The position numbers and the translations under genes are program-made. A stretch of 64,000 bases of DNA from G963663315 sp963668255 (lineage in GTDB: Bacteria; Pseudomonadota; Gammaproteobacteria; Arenicellales; Poriferihabitantaceae), in NCBI GenBank assembly GCA_965116595.1, contig OZ220708.1:372001-436000 (forward strand), in the 5' to 3' direction. The notes below the pieces were generated by a model, which searched no databases, was not told the DNA's origin, and saw only the letters and a program-made list of their open reading frames with translations. Below are positions 25,187 through 33,781 of the stretch, one piece after another (position 1 is the stretch's first letter; every line of letters begins with the position of its first letter).

Positions 25187-25236
25187 TGTTAATGTTCGCG
25201 TATATTTATATATTTATTCGGTAGTATCGTATTGTG

Positions 25237-25632
25237 CTAGAAAACGGTACAGACTATTTCACCGCCAACTCCAGCCTGGCGGGCGGATTTGTCAGTGAGC
25301 AGACCTTTTGAGGTGGATACCAGTGCAATACCCAATCCATTTTTTATTGATGGCAAATCATCCTTGCTGGCATAAATCCGGCAACTTGGTCGGCTGATCC
25401 GATTGATCTCTTCGATCACCGGGTCACCCTGAAAATACTTCAATTCAACATCAAGTACTCGGAAAACCCCTTCACCATCCACGGAAAAACCGGAGATATA
25501 GCCTTCATCCTTCAATACTTCCGCAATCGCAACCTTGCTTCTTGATGCAGGCATCTGAACATTGGTTTTTTGAGCCTGAGAACCGTTACGTATCCGGGTC
25601 AACATATCGGCTATAGGGTCTGACATACTCAT
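25237..25632 (-). CDS. rpsH: 30S ribosomal protein S8
   Basis: A 131-residue core protein of the small subunit (MSDPIADMLTRIRNG; C-terminal STSKGLLTDKSARQAGVGGE). It binds the central domain of 16S rRNA; in E. coli it also represses the spc operon by binding near the rplE start, which I could not verify here. Confidence 0.97.
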   Translation of the reverse strand: MSMSDPIADMLTRIRNGSQAQKTNVQMPASRSKVAIAEVLKDEGYISGFSVDGEGVFRVLDVELKYFQGDPVIEEINRISRPSCRIYASKDDLPSIKNGLGIALVSTSKGLLTDKSARQAGVGGEIVCTVF

Positions 25633-25670
25633 TTCAATTTCTCTTTATATGACTTTGGCTTGTATCGGGA

Positions 25671-25976
25671 TTACCAGCTCGACTTCAGGGCGCCAGGCGC
25701 TTCGCCACGCATGATGACTTCACGTAGTTTGTTCCGGCATAATCCGAATTTTCTGAAATATCCTCTGGACCGACCGGTTAATACACAGCGATTACGCTTG
25801 CGTCCCGGGCTCGAATCCCTGGGTAGCTTCTGCAGGTCCAGCATTGCCTGAAACTGATCTTCAGCGCTGGTTTGCCGATTGCTGATAATCTTTACCAGTT
25901 CCTGACGCCTTGCAGCATACGCATTGATCAGTTTCTGGCGCTTCACTTCCCGGGCTACCATTGACTTCTTCGCCAT
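25671..25976 (-). CDS. rpsN: 30S ribosomal protein S14
   Basis: A 101-residue S14 of the long, zinc-free type: the CxxC pairs of the short zinc-binding form are absent. The end GEAPGALKSSW and the CVLTGRSRGYFRKFGLCRNKLRE segment are diagnostic. It starts 3 bases after rplE. Confidence 0.97.
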   Translation of the reverse strand: MAKKSMVAREVKRQKLINAYAARRQELVKIISNRQTSAEDQFQAMLDLQKLPRDSSPGRKRNRCVLTGRSRGYFRKFGLCRNKLREVIMRGEAPGALKSSW

Positions 25977-25979
25977 GTC

Positions 25980-26519
25980 TTAACTCTTGATTGGAAATTT
26001 GAATTCACGCAGCAATGCCGCTGCATGTTGATCGGTTTTCGCTGATGTAGTAATACATATATCCATGCCGCGCAGGGCATCTATGTGGTCGTAATCAACT
26101 TCAGGGAAAACGATTTGTTCTTTCAGGCCAAACGCGTAATTTCCTCGCCCGTCGAAGGATTTTCCAGGTAGTCCCCGGAAATCCCTGATTCGTGGAATAG
26201 CGACAGAAATCAAGCGGTCGAGGAACTCATACATTCGTGTGCGTCGCAACGTCACCTTGGCGCCAATAGCCCAGCCCTCACGAATCTTGAATGCCGCTTC
26301 AGATTTTTTCGCCTTGGTAATTACAGGCTTTTGTCCGCAGATTTTTTCCAGATCAGTCAAAGCGCTTTGCAGCACATTCTTGTTTGCAACCGCCTCACCC
26401 AGCCCCATATTCAAGGTAATCTTGGTGATGCGGGGTACTTCCATCGGGCTCTTGAACGAAAACTCCTGTTGGAGTTTCGGTGCTATTTCAGTCCGGTACT
26501 TTTCGAGCAGTCTGGCCAT
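25980..26519 (-). CDS. rplE: 50S ribosomal protein L5
   Basis: A 179-residue 5S rRNA-binding protein at the central protuberance that also touches P-site tRNA. Typical segments are ITLNMGLGEAVANK near residue 35 and RDFRGLPGKSFDGRGNYAFGLKEQ near residue 125. Positioned between rplX and rpsN. Confidence 0.97.
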   Translation of the reverse strand: MARLLEKYRTEIAPKLQQEFSFKSPMEVPRITKITLNMGLGEAVANKNVLQSALTDLEKICGQKPVITKAKKSEAAFKIREGWAIGAKVTLRRTRMYEFLDRLISVAIPRIRDFRGLPGKSFDGRGNYAFGLKEQIVFPEVDYDHIDALRGMDICITTSAKTDQHAAALLREFKFPIKS

Positions 26520-26550
26520 TTGCGTATGAATATCTTAATCAGTAATTAAA

Positions 26551-26871
26551 TTATGCAAGATCCACTACTTCATCGTTCGATTTGAAGTACCGGACCTTTC
26601 TACCGTCTTCCAGAGTTTTGAATCCAACTCTTTCACCCTTTTTGGTGACAGGGTTATATAAGGCGATGTTTGACAACTGGATGGCGGCTTCTTTTTCCAG
26701 AATACCCCCTGTTTCTCCAGTATTTGGATTGCCTTTGGTGTGACGTTTAACAATATTGACGTTGTCGACCAGGGCACGACCATTATCCATCACCTTCAAA
26801 ACGTTTCCACGTTTGCCTTTGTCACGCCCGGCGATAACAATGACGTCATCGCCTTTTTTAATTCTTCGCAT
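26551..26871 (-). CDS. rplX: 50S ribosomal protein L24
   Basis: A 106-residue KOW-domain assembly initiator that binds the 5' end of 23S rRNA. The start MRRIKKGDDVIVIAGRDKGKRG is the KOW motif. It follows rplN by 35 bases. Confidence 0.96.
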   Translation of the reverse strand: MRRIKKGDDVIVIAGRDKGKRGNVLKVMDNGRALVDNVNIVKRHTKGNPNTGETGGILEKEAAIQLSNIALYNPVTKKGERVGFKTLEDGRKVRYFKSNDEVVDLA

Positions 26872-26906
26872 TGTTCAGGTCCTTAATATATTTCTTGAAA
26901 CTCTGA

Positions 26907-27275
26907 TTACAGGACTTCCGGCGCCAGAGAAATAATTCGCATGAATTTTTCTGATCTCAGTTCCCGGGTTACAGGGCCAAAAATTCGGGTGCCAACGGGT
27001 TGATGGGCAGCATTCAGCAATACAGCGGAATTCTTGTCGAACCGGATCAATGATCCATCGGGCCTGCGGACACCGCTTCTGGTCCTGACGATAACTGCGT
27101 CATAAACATCTCCTTTTTTCACCCTGCTGTTTGGCAATGCTTCCTTTATGGTAATTTTCACGATGTCGCCAATGCCGGCGTATCTCCGCTTTGAGCCACC
27201 CAATACCTTGATGCACATTACCCGTTTCGCACCACTGTTGTCGGCTACCGACATCATTGACTGCATCTGAATCAT
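26907..27275 (-). CDS. rplN: 50S ribosomal protein L14
   Basis: A 122-residue protein beginning MIQMQSMMSVADNSGAKRVMC, the highly conserved L14 opening, and ending with RELRSEKFMRIISLAPEVL. It lies at the subunit interface and is the docking point for the silencing factor RsfS. It begins the spc operon. Confidence 0.97.
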   Translation of the reverse strand: MIQMQSMMSVADNSGAKRVMCIKVLGGSKRRYAGIGDIVKITIKEALPNSRVKKGDVYDAVIVRTRSGVRRPDGSLIRFDKNSAVLLNAAHQPVGTRIFGPVTRELRSEKFMRIISLAPEVL

Positions 27276-27317
27276 TGTCTTGTTCCCCGATTCCTTGATT
27301 GAATATCCTGACCCTGA

Positions 27318-27587
27318 TCAGGCTGCCCTGGAAACCACTGAAACCAGACGCCAGCACTTGGTTTTCGAGATCGGGCGACAAGCCTCGATTCGAACCGTGT
27401 CGCCAGTTTTGCATTCGTTGTTTTCGTCATGCGCATGCAGTCTGGTAGATCTGCGGATATATTTCTTGTACAGCGGATGCTTTACCTTTCTCTCGACCAA
27501 TACAGTAATACTCTTGTCATTCGCAGCACCGACAACATTGCCTTCAATCTGCCGTTTGGTTACTTCTTGATCTGTTTGTATATTCAT
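27318..27587 (-). CDS. rpsQ: 30S ribosomal protein S17
   Basis: An 89-residue OB-fold protein (QIEGNVVGAANDKSITVLVER; C-terminal half CRPISKTKCWRLV). It binds the 5' domain of 16S rRNA. Last gene of the S10 operon portion, 17 bases after rpmC. Confidence 0.96.
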   Translation of the reverse strand: MNIQTDQEVTKRQIEGNVVGAANDKSITVLVERKVKHPLYKKYIRRSTRLHAHDENNECKTGDTVRIEACRPISKTKCWRLVSVVSRAA

Positions 27588-27604
27588 TTATCTTTCCAGG
27601 ATAT

Positions 27605-27814
27605 CTACTGCGTGATCTGGTCGTGGTTGCCTGATTTTTCGTTCAGGATGGTTTTGATTCGAGCAATATCCTTTTGCACATAACGAAATCGGGATGGGTT
27701 TGCGAGTTGGCCGGCTCCACGCTGCATTCGCAGATTGAATTGCTCTTTTCGCAGAGCAATCAACTCCTGCATGAGATCCTCTACGGATTTAGTTCTTAAC
27801 TCGGATGCTTTCAT
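27605..27814 (-). CDS. rpmC: 50S ribosomal protein L29
   Basis: A 69-residue two-helix protein at the peptide exit tunnel rim (MKASELRTKSVEDLMQEL; LRKEQFNLRMQRGAGQL). Its ATG overlaps the rplP stop by one base (TGATG), indicating coupled translation. Confidence 0.96.
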   Translation of the reverse strand: MKASELRTKSVEDLMQELIALRKEQFNLRMQRGAGQLANPSRFRYVQKDIARIKTILNEKSGNHDQITQ

Positions 27815-28227
27815 CAGCCCACCTGCCGTCGTGCAAAATTAGTCTGGAGCGGCAACTTGGCGCTGGCAAGGCGAAATGCTTCCTGCGCCAGCCTTTCGGA
27901 TACACCTTCGATTTCATATAACATGGTGCCTGGTTGAATCAGTGCGACCCAGAATTCCGGATTGCCCTTACCCTTGCCCATTCGTACCTCAAGTGGCTTT
28001 TTCGAAACAGGTTTGTCCGGAAAAATACGAATCCAGATTCGTCCACCACGTTTGACGTGGCGGGTAATGGCGCGGCGGCCTGCTTCGATCTGGCGTGCGG
28101 TCAGGCGTCCGCGAGTAGCCGATTGAAGACCGAACTCACCAAAGCTGATTCGGTTGCCGCGAGTAGCCAGGCCACGGTTTCGGCCTTTATGCTGTTTGCG
28201 GAATTTGGTTCTTTTTGGCTGGAGCAT
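27814..28227 (-). CDS. rplP: 50S ribosomal protein L16
   Basis: A 137-residue protein (MLQPKRTKFRKQHKGRNRG; RAITRHVKRGGRIWIRIFPDKP) that organises the A-site region and the 5S rRNA contact. It starts 2 bases after rpsC. Confidence 0.97.
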   Translation of the reverse strand: MLQPKRTKFRKQHKGRNRGLATRGNRISFGEFGLQSATRGRLTARQIEAGRRAITRHVKRGGRIWIRIFPDKPVSKKPLEVRMGKGKGNPEFWVALIQPGTMLYEIEGVSERLAQEAFRLASAKLPLQTNFARRQVG

Positions 28228-28229
28228 GT

Positions 28230-28919
28230 TTATACAACTTCTGTTTTCTGTTCAGTGACCGCTTTCGCGGCTGGGGTTTTTACATTTTCTTCTTTGAGTA
28301 TCTCGCCCTTGAATATCCATACTTTCACACCAATGATTCCATAAGTGGTGAGTGCTTCGTGGACACCATAATCGATATCGGCTCTCAATGTATGCAATGG
28401 CACCCGGCCTTCCCGATACCACTCTGTCCTTGCTATTTCAGCCCCATTGAGACGCCCTGCAAGCATTACCTTGACACCTTCCGCACCCAGTCTCATAGAG
28501 TTTTGCACCGCACGCTTCATCGCCCGGCGGAACATGATTCTTTTCTCCAGTTGCTGGCATATATTTTCAGCAACCAGTTTTGCATCCAGTTCGGGTTTGC
28601 GAATTTCCTCAACCGCAACCTGAACAGGACCGCCACTCAATCGGCTCAGTGCAAATCGAAGTTTCTCGATATCTTCACCCTTCTTGCCAATAACAATACC
28701 CGGGCGTGCTGTGAAAATTGTAACGTTCAGGTTCTGTGCTGGACGATCAATGGTAATTCCACTCACCGCTGCATTCGCCAGCTTCCTGGTCAGGTATTCT
28801 CTGATCTTGAGATCACTTGCCAGTGTTTTCGCGTAATTGGCGTTGTTCGCGTACCATTTTGCACTCCAGTCCTTTACGATACCGAGACGGATGCCGTTTG
28901 GTTGTACTTTTTGACCCAT
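28230..28919 (-). CDS. rpsC: 30S ribosomal protein S3
   Basis: A 229-residue protein with an N-terminal KH domain (RPGIVIGKKGEDIEKLR) and the conserved start MGQKVQPNGIRLGI. It lines the mRNA entry channel and has helicase-like activity with S4 and S5. The alanine/valine/lysine-rich tail is variable in the family. Confidence 0.97.
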   Translation of the reverse strand: MGQKVQPNGIRLGIVKDWSAKWYANNANYAKTLASDLKIREYLTRKLANAAVSGITIDRPAQNLNVTIFTARPGIVIGKKGEDIEKLRFALSRLSGGPVQVAVEEIRKPELDAKLVAENICQQLEKRIMFRRAMKRAVQNSMRLGAEGVKVMLAGRLNGAEIARTEWYREGRVPLHTLRADIDYGVHEALTTYGIIGVKVWIFKGEILKEENVKTPAAKAVTEQKTEVV

Positions 28920-28943
28920 TATGTAAGCTTCTGTTTTGCTGTA

Positions 28944-29294
28944 TCAGTTTTTCGACTTTCGGGATTCGTCACTGACACTCAGGGTGATATGACAATTCCT
29001 CTTCAGGATTCGGGTACCGCGACCTTTCGCTCGCGCACGAAACCGCTTGATTACAGGCGCTTCATCAACCATAACCTGATTTACCCACAGGTCATCGATA
29101 TCCGCGCCTTCGTTGTGCTCTGCATTTGCAATCGCTGAATTGAGCACTTTTTTCAATGGAACCGCTCCTTTCTTGCTGCTGAAAGAAAGCACTTCGAGTG
29201 CCTGTTCAACAGAAAGAGACCGAATCTGGTCAGCCACCAGGCGACATTTCTGCGCTGACAATCTGACATATTTTGCTACTGATCTGGCTTGCAT
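28944..29294 (-). CDS. rplV: 50S ribosomal protein L22
   Basis: A 116-residue protein whose long beta-hairpin reaches the exit tunnel; the tip segment KRFRARAKGRGTRILKRNCHI is present. The start ARSVAKYVRLSAQKCRLVADQIR is typical. Located between rpsS and rpsC. Confidence 0.97.
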   Translation of the reverse strand: MQARSVAKYVRLSAQKCRLVADQIRSLSVEQALEVLSFSSKKGAVPLKKVLNSAIANAEHNEGADIDDLWVNQVMVDEAPVIKRFRARAKGRGTRILKRNCHITLSVSDESRKSKN

Positions 29295-29314
29295 GATATT
29301 AATTATGTTTTCGG

Positions 29315-29584
29315 CTACGATTTCTTGTTGGCCACATGCCCGCGATAAGTGCGCGTCGGCGCAAATTCGCCGAGCCTGTGACTCACCATGTTTTCGTTGA
29401 CCAGAATTGGCACATGCTGACGGCCATTATGAACTGCAATGGTCAAACCTACGAATTCCGGCATGATCATGGATCGCCGTGACCATGTCTTGATCGGTTT
29501 ACGAGAGTTTTCTGCTCTGGCTTTTTCAACTTTTGCCCACAGATGATGGTCAACAAAAGGACCTTTTCTAATTGAACGGGGCAT
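29315..29584 (-). CDS. rpsS: 30S ribosomal protein S19
   Basis: An 89-residue head protein. The open frame runs further upstream into rplB, but family proteins begin at PRSIRKGPFVDHHL, so the ATG at 29584, three bases before the end of rplB, is chosen. The end RTYRGHVANKKS is typical. It binds 16S rRNA with S13. Confidence 0.96.
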   Translation of the reverse strand: MPRSIRKGPFVDHHLWAKVEKARAENSRKPIKTWSRRSMIMPEFVGLTIAVHNGRQHVPILVNENMVSHRLGEFAPTRTYRGHVANKKS

Positions 29585-29586
29585 GG

Positions 29587-30411
29587 TTATTTCTTCCTCC
29601 TGCGAATAATCATCGATGAAGTACGTTTGTTGGAACGTGTCCTGTAACCCTTGGTCGGAACACCCCAGGGAGTACAAGGGGCACGACCGCCCGATGTGCG
29701 GCCTTCTCCACCGCCATGCGGGTGATCGACAGGATTCATTGCCACCCCGCGCACAGTAGGTCGAAACCCTCTCCAGCGCTTTGCGCCGGCTTTGCCGAGC
29801 TTGCGCAGACTGTTCTCGGAGTTACCCACCTGACCGATAGTTGCACGGCAATCAAGATGAACCTTGCGCATCTCGCCGGAACGCAATCGAAGCTGGGCAT
29901 ACGCTCCTTCCTTGCCGACAAATTGAACGGCAGCGCCTGCAGACCTGGCGATCTGCGCACCTTTCCCCGGCTTGAGTTCAAGGCAATGCACTACGGTGCC
30001 GACAGGCATGTTTTTCAACGGCATGCTGTTTCCGATGTTATAGCCACTGCCTGCTCCTGATACCACGGTATCTCCAACCGAAATGCCCCTGGGTGCAATT
30101 ATGTATCGATGCTCGCCATCCTTGTATACCAACAATGCGATATGGGCGCTGCGGTTCGGGTCATACTCAATACGTTTGACGGTGGCCGCAATCCCATCCT
30201 TGTCGCGCTTGAAATCAATCAGGCGGTAATGGCGTTTGTGGCCTCCACCGCGATGTCTGACAGTAATTCGCCCCGCGTTGTTACGACCATCTATGACCGT
30301 CTTCGGCTCAAGCAATGGTTGATAGGGTTTGCCCTTGTACAGCCCAGGGGTCACTACCTTAACCATGCTTCTGCGGCCTGGAGTCGTTGGTTTTTGTTTT
30401 GCTAATGCCAT
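29587..30411 (-). CDS. rplB: 50S ribosomal protein L2
   Basis: A 274-residue protein needed for subunit joining and peptidyl transfer. It shows the conserved RHRGGGHKRHYR segment near residue 53 and the functional motif GVAMNPVDHPHGGGEG near residue 223, including the essential histidine. Located between rplW and rpsS. Confidence 0.98.
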   Translation of the reverse strand: MALAKQKPTTPGRRSMVKVVTPGLYKGKPYQPLLEPKTVIDGRNNAGRITVRHRGGGHKRHYRLIDFKRDKDGIAATVKRIEYDPNRSAHIALLVYKDGEHRYIIAPRGISVGDTVVSGAGSGYNIGNSMPLKNMPVGTVVHCLELKPGKGAQIARSAGAAVQFVGKEGAYAQLRLRSGEMRKVHLDCRATIGQVGNSENSLRKLGKAGAKRWRGFRPTVRGVAMNPVDHPHGGGEGRTSGGRAPCTPWGVPTKGYRTRSNKRTSSMIIRRRKK

Positions 30412-30449
30412 ATCGTTAGTGTCTTTTCTGTCTTGCCTGTCCCAGGTAA

Positions 30450-30785
30450 TCAGGCTCCCGCCATACCCATGAAATCAATGTCCTGTCCTTCCTGCAAACA
30501 GACGTATGCCTTCTTCCAGTCGTTTCTGACACCGGTGGTGCGGCCATGTCGCTTCACTTTTCCACGGACATTCACTACCTGGACATTCTTGACCTTTACC
30601 TCAAACAGTTTTTCAACCGCCTGACGAATTTCATTCTTGTCAGCATCCGTTCTGACCTGAAATACGATCTGCCGATTTTGATCCGCTACCAGTGTTGTCT
30701 TTTCGGAGATCACCGGTTTCAGGATGATCTGATACAGACGCTCTTCGTTGATTTTCTTCGGAGGTCTGATTATTCGGGTATTCAT
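30450..30785 (-). CDS. rplW: 50S ribosomal protein L23
   Basis: A 111-residue exit-tunnel protein that docks trigger factor and SRP (LYQIILKPVISEKTTLVAD; VRGKVKRHGRTTGVRNDWKKAYV). It starts 2 bases after rplD. Slightly longer N-terminus than the E. coli protein. Confidence 0.96.
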   Translation of the reverse strand: MNTRIIRPPKKINEERLYQIILKPVISEKTTLVADQNRQIVFQVRTDADKNEIRQAVEKLFEVKVKNVQVVNVRGKVKRHGRTTGVRNDWKKAYVCLQEGQDIDFMGMAGA

Positions 30786-30787
30786 TT

Positions 30788-31444
30788 CTATGCCTCGCTC
30801 CGTTTCCCTGTCAGTGTTTCGTCAATACTACGGGCCGCATCTGCGGTTATCACCACTTTGGGGTGGCTGATCAGACTGACCGGGTCAATACTGCGGCTAT
30901 TGCATACATTCACTGACTGCAGATTACGAGCTGACAGTTCGACATTCTGATTGTCGTCCGAGAGCACGATTAACGCCTGGTCGGCATTCAGTCCTTTTAA
31001 CATCCGGACAAGAGAACCTGTTTTTGGTGTATCCATCGACATCGAATCAACTACAACCAGTCTTTCCTGACGATTCAATTCAGACAGAATGGAACGCATC
31101 GCTGCACGATACATCTTCTTGTTGACTTTCTGGGAAAAATCCCGGGTCGACAGCGGGAATGCACGTCCGCCTCCTGTAAAAATCGGGCTTCGGATTGTTC
31201 CTGCCCGAGACCGGCCCGTGCCTTTTTGTTTCCAGGGCTTGGCGCCGCCTCCACTTGCCGCGGCCCGGTTCTTTTGAGCACGTGTACCGCTTCGTCCACC
31301 CGCCTGATAAGCGACAACAACCTGATGAACCAGTGATTCGTTGAAATCCACACCAAAATTGCTTTTCGACAACTCTACTTCAGCCCCCCCCGACTCTGCA
31401 GAATCAGATTCGGCAACTGAATTTACTTTTAATTTGATAGTCAT
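30788..31444 (-). CDS. rplD: 50S ribosomal protein L4
   Basis: A 218-residue protein with the tunnel-lining loop KPWKQKGTGRSRAGTIRSP and the globular Rossmann-like remainder. In E. coli L4 also represses the S10 operon; here rpsJ has only a 37-base leader after tuf, so that leader-based control is probably absent. Its start overlaps the rplC stop by four bases (ATGA). Confidence 0.96.
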   Translation of the reverse strand: MTIKLKVNSVAESDSAESGGAEVELSKSNFGVDFNESLVHQVVVAYQAGGRSGTRAQKNRAAASGGGAKPWKQKGTGRSRAGTIRSPIFTGGGRAFPLSTRDFSQKVNKKMYRAAMRSILSELNRQERLVVVDSMSMDTPKTGSLVRMLKGLNADQALIVLSDDNQNVELSARNLQSVNVCNSRSIDPVSLISHPKVVITADAARSIDETLTGKRSEA

Positions 31445-32121
31445 TGTTTTTCCCCGACTGCCTGTCCGGTTGGCATATTCAGTAACCCGTCAGACTTGAC
31501 TGCCGGACGAATGATTACATCGGCGCCACTGGAGCCTGGAATCGAACCCGCAATTAAAATAATGTTTCTTTCGTTATCCACTCTGACCACATCCAGATTT
31601 TGCTGAACGGTATTTACGGCGCCCATATGCCCTGCCATTTTCTTACCCTTGAAGACACGGCCGGGATCCTGCGCATTTCCGATAGAACCACCCAGTCTGT
31701 GTGCTTTCGAGTTACCATGGGTAGCACGACCACCAGCATAACCATGACGTTTGATGACTCCTGCGAAGCCCTTACCAATGGTTCGCCCGGATACATCCAC
31801 CTTCTGACCCTCTGAAAAAAGGCTTACCGTCAACTCGGCCCCGGGTTCGGTCTCGACCGCATCATCAAGTCGAAATTCCCAAACCCCTCTGCCAGGACGC
31901 ACCCCTGCCTTGGCAAAATGGCCCTTCATGGCTTTGCTGACCCGACTGGCCCGCCGTTCACCTGTGGTTATCTGCAACCCATCGTAACCATCGTTATCCC
32001 GGGTTCTGATTTGTGTGATTCGGTTCGGCAAAACTTCAACAACTGTAACTGACCGGGATCTTCCTTCTTCAGTGAAGATCCGGGTCATGCCGATTTTTTT
32101 CCCAACCAGTCCTAATGACAT
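31441..32121 (-). CDS. rplC: 50S ribosomal protein L3
   Basis: A 226-residue protein beginning GLVGKKIGMTRIF, with the conserved GKGFAGVIKRHGYAGGRATHGNS segment around the residue modified by PrmB in E. coli (glutamine or asparagine in GGRATHGNS). It is an early assembly protein near the peptidyl transferase centre. Confidence 0.97.
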   Translation of the reverse strand: MSLGLVGKKIGMTRIFTEEGRSRSVTVVEVLPNRITQIRTRDNDGYDGLQITTGERRASRVSKAMKGHFAKAGVRPGRGVWEFRLDDAVETEPGAELTVSLFSEGQKVDVSGRTIGKGFAGVIKRHGYAGGRATHGNSKAHRLGGSIGNAQDPGRVFKGKKMAGHMGAVNTVQQNLDVVRVDNERNIILIAGSIPGSSGADVIIRPAVKSDGLLNMPTGQAVGEKQ

Positions 32122-32159
32122 TTTTTAACCTGATTATGTCTTTATGTATATTTGCGTCT

Positions 32160-32474
32160 TCAGTTCAATTTGATTTCCACATCAACCCCGGCGGCGAGGT
32201 CGAGCTTCATCAATGCATCTACCGTTTTATCGGTCGGTTGCACAATATCGAGAATTCTCTTGTGTGTTCTGATTTCAAACTGATCCCGTGCTTTCTTGTT
32301 GACATGTGGAGACCGCAAAAGCGTGTATTTTTCGATCCTGGTAGGTAGTGGAATAGGACCTTTCACCAATGCGCCTGTGCGTCGGGCCGTATCGACGATC
32401 TCCAGCGCCGAGCGATCAATCATCTTATGATCGAACGCTTTCAAACTGATACGGATTTTTTGATTTTCAACCAT
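32160..32474 (-). CDS. rpsJ: 30S ribosomal protein S10 / NusE
   Basis: A 104-residue head protein that also acts as the antitermination factor NusE with NusB and links ribosomes to NusG. Typical segments: KIRISLKAFDHKMIDRSA and GPIPLPTRIEKYTLLRSPHVNKKARDQFE. It starts only 37 bases after tuf, so str and S10 operons look like one transcript. Confidence 0.97.
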   Translation of the reverse strand: MVENQKIRISLKAFDHKMIDRSALEIVDTARRTGALVKGPIPLPTRIEKYTLLRSPHVNKKARDQFEIRTHKRILDIVQPTDKTVDALMKLDLAAGVDVEIKLN

Positions 32475-32511
32475 TGTTCAGAAATTCTCTTGAAGCTGCC
32501 TGTTTATAAAA

Positions 32512-33705
32512 TCATTCGATAATTTTGGTAACTACACCGGCGCCTACAGTACGACCCCCTTCCCGGATTGCAAACCGCAATCCATCTTCCATCGCAATTG
32601 GCGCAATCAGTTCCACCGTCATCGTCACATTGTCCCCCGGCATCACCATTTCAATATCCGACGGCAATTCACATGACCCGGTCACATCTGTCGTCCGAAA
32701 GTAAAACTGAGGCCGGTATCCCTTGAAAAATGGAGTGTGACGTCCACCCTCTTCTTTCGACAGAATATACACTTCCGCTTCAAACCGGGTATGCGGTGTA
32801 ATGCTCTTCGGCTTTGCCAATACCTGCCCACGCTCAACTTCTTCGCGCTTGGTTCCCCGCAGAAGTACCCCTACGTTATCTCCCGCCTGACCCTGATCCA
32901 GCAGCTTGCGAAACATCTCCACACCTGTACAAACCGTCACCATGGTATTCTTGATTCCCACGATGGCAATCTCTTCTCCAACCTTGATCACGCCTCGCTC
33001 GATTCGGCCGGTCACCACCGTACCTCTCCCGGAGATCGAAAATACATCTTCTACCGGCATCAGAAAATCACCGTCTACCGTGCGCTCCGGCTCCGGTATG
33101 TAACTGTCCAGCGCTTCCGCCAGCTTGAAAATCGAACCTTCTCCAATATCCGAGTCTTCCCCTTCCAGCGCTTTCAATGCACTGCCAATCACGATTGGCG
33201 TGTCATCTCCCGGGAATTCGTATGAGTCCAGCAATTCCCGCACTTCCATCTCAACCAACTCCATCAATTCCTCGTCATCAACCATGTCGGCCTTGTTCAG
33301 ATAGACCACAATATACGGTACTCCAACCTGGCGAGCCAACAAAATATGCTCTCGCGTCTGCGGCATCGGACCATCCGCCGCACTACATACCAGTATTGCT
33401 CCATCCATCTGCGCCGCACCGGTAATCATGTTCTTGATATAGTCGGCGTGTCCCGGACAGTCCACGTGCGCATAGTGCCGCATTTCGGTCTCGTATTCGA
33501 CGTGCGCTGTCGCAATCGTGATCCCGCGTGACTTCTCCTCAGGGGCATTGTCTATCTCGTCAAACGCCTTCGATTCGGTACCACCGTATCGGGCTGATAG
33601 CACCTTCGTCATCGCTGCCGTCAGCGTCGTCTTACCATGGTCCACGTGACCAATCGTACCTACATTTACATGCGGTTTCGTTCTCTGAAATTTCTCTTTC
33701 GCCAT
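32512..33705 (-). CDS. tuf: Elongation factor Tu
   Basis: A 397-residue GTPase that delivers aminoacyl-tRNA to the ribosome. G-motifs GHVDHGKT (19-26), DCPGHADY (about 81) and NKAD (about 136) are all intact. A perfect AGGAGG lies 8 bases before the ATG, in keeping with very high expression. This is the only tuf in the window; the second copy usual between tRNA-Thr and tRNA-Trp upstream of secE is missing here. Confidence 0.98.
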   Translation of the reverse strand: MAKEKFQRTKPHVNVGTIGHVDHGKTTLTAAMTKVLSARYGGTESKAFDEIDNAPEEKSRGITIATAHVEYETEMRHYAHVDCPGHADYIKNMITGAAQMDGAILVCSAADGPMPQTREHILLARQVGVPYIVVYLNKADMVDDEELMELVEMEVRELLDSYEFPGDDTPIVIGSALKALEGEDSDIGEGSIFKLAEALDSYIPEPERTVDGDFLMPVEDVFSISGRGTVVTGRIERGVIKVGEEIAIVGIKNTMVTVCTGVEMFRKLLDQGQAGDNVGVLLRGTKREEVERGQVLAKPKSITPHTRFEAEVYILSKEEGGRHTPFFKGYRPQFYFRTTDVTGSCELPSDIEMVMPGDNVTMTVELIAPIAMEDGLRFAIREGGRTVGAGVVTKIIE

Positions 33706-33781
33706 GGATGGGCCTCCTAAAAAATCTTTTATTTATTACTCGAATGAATTGCCGAATTTTTCAATGCATTGCATGAACAGA

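Noticed and set aside
28215..29138. 307-codon plus-strand open frame
   Set aside because: It lies antisense to rpsC and rplV and has no protein-family features.
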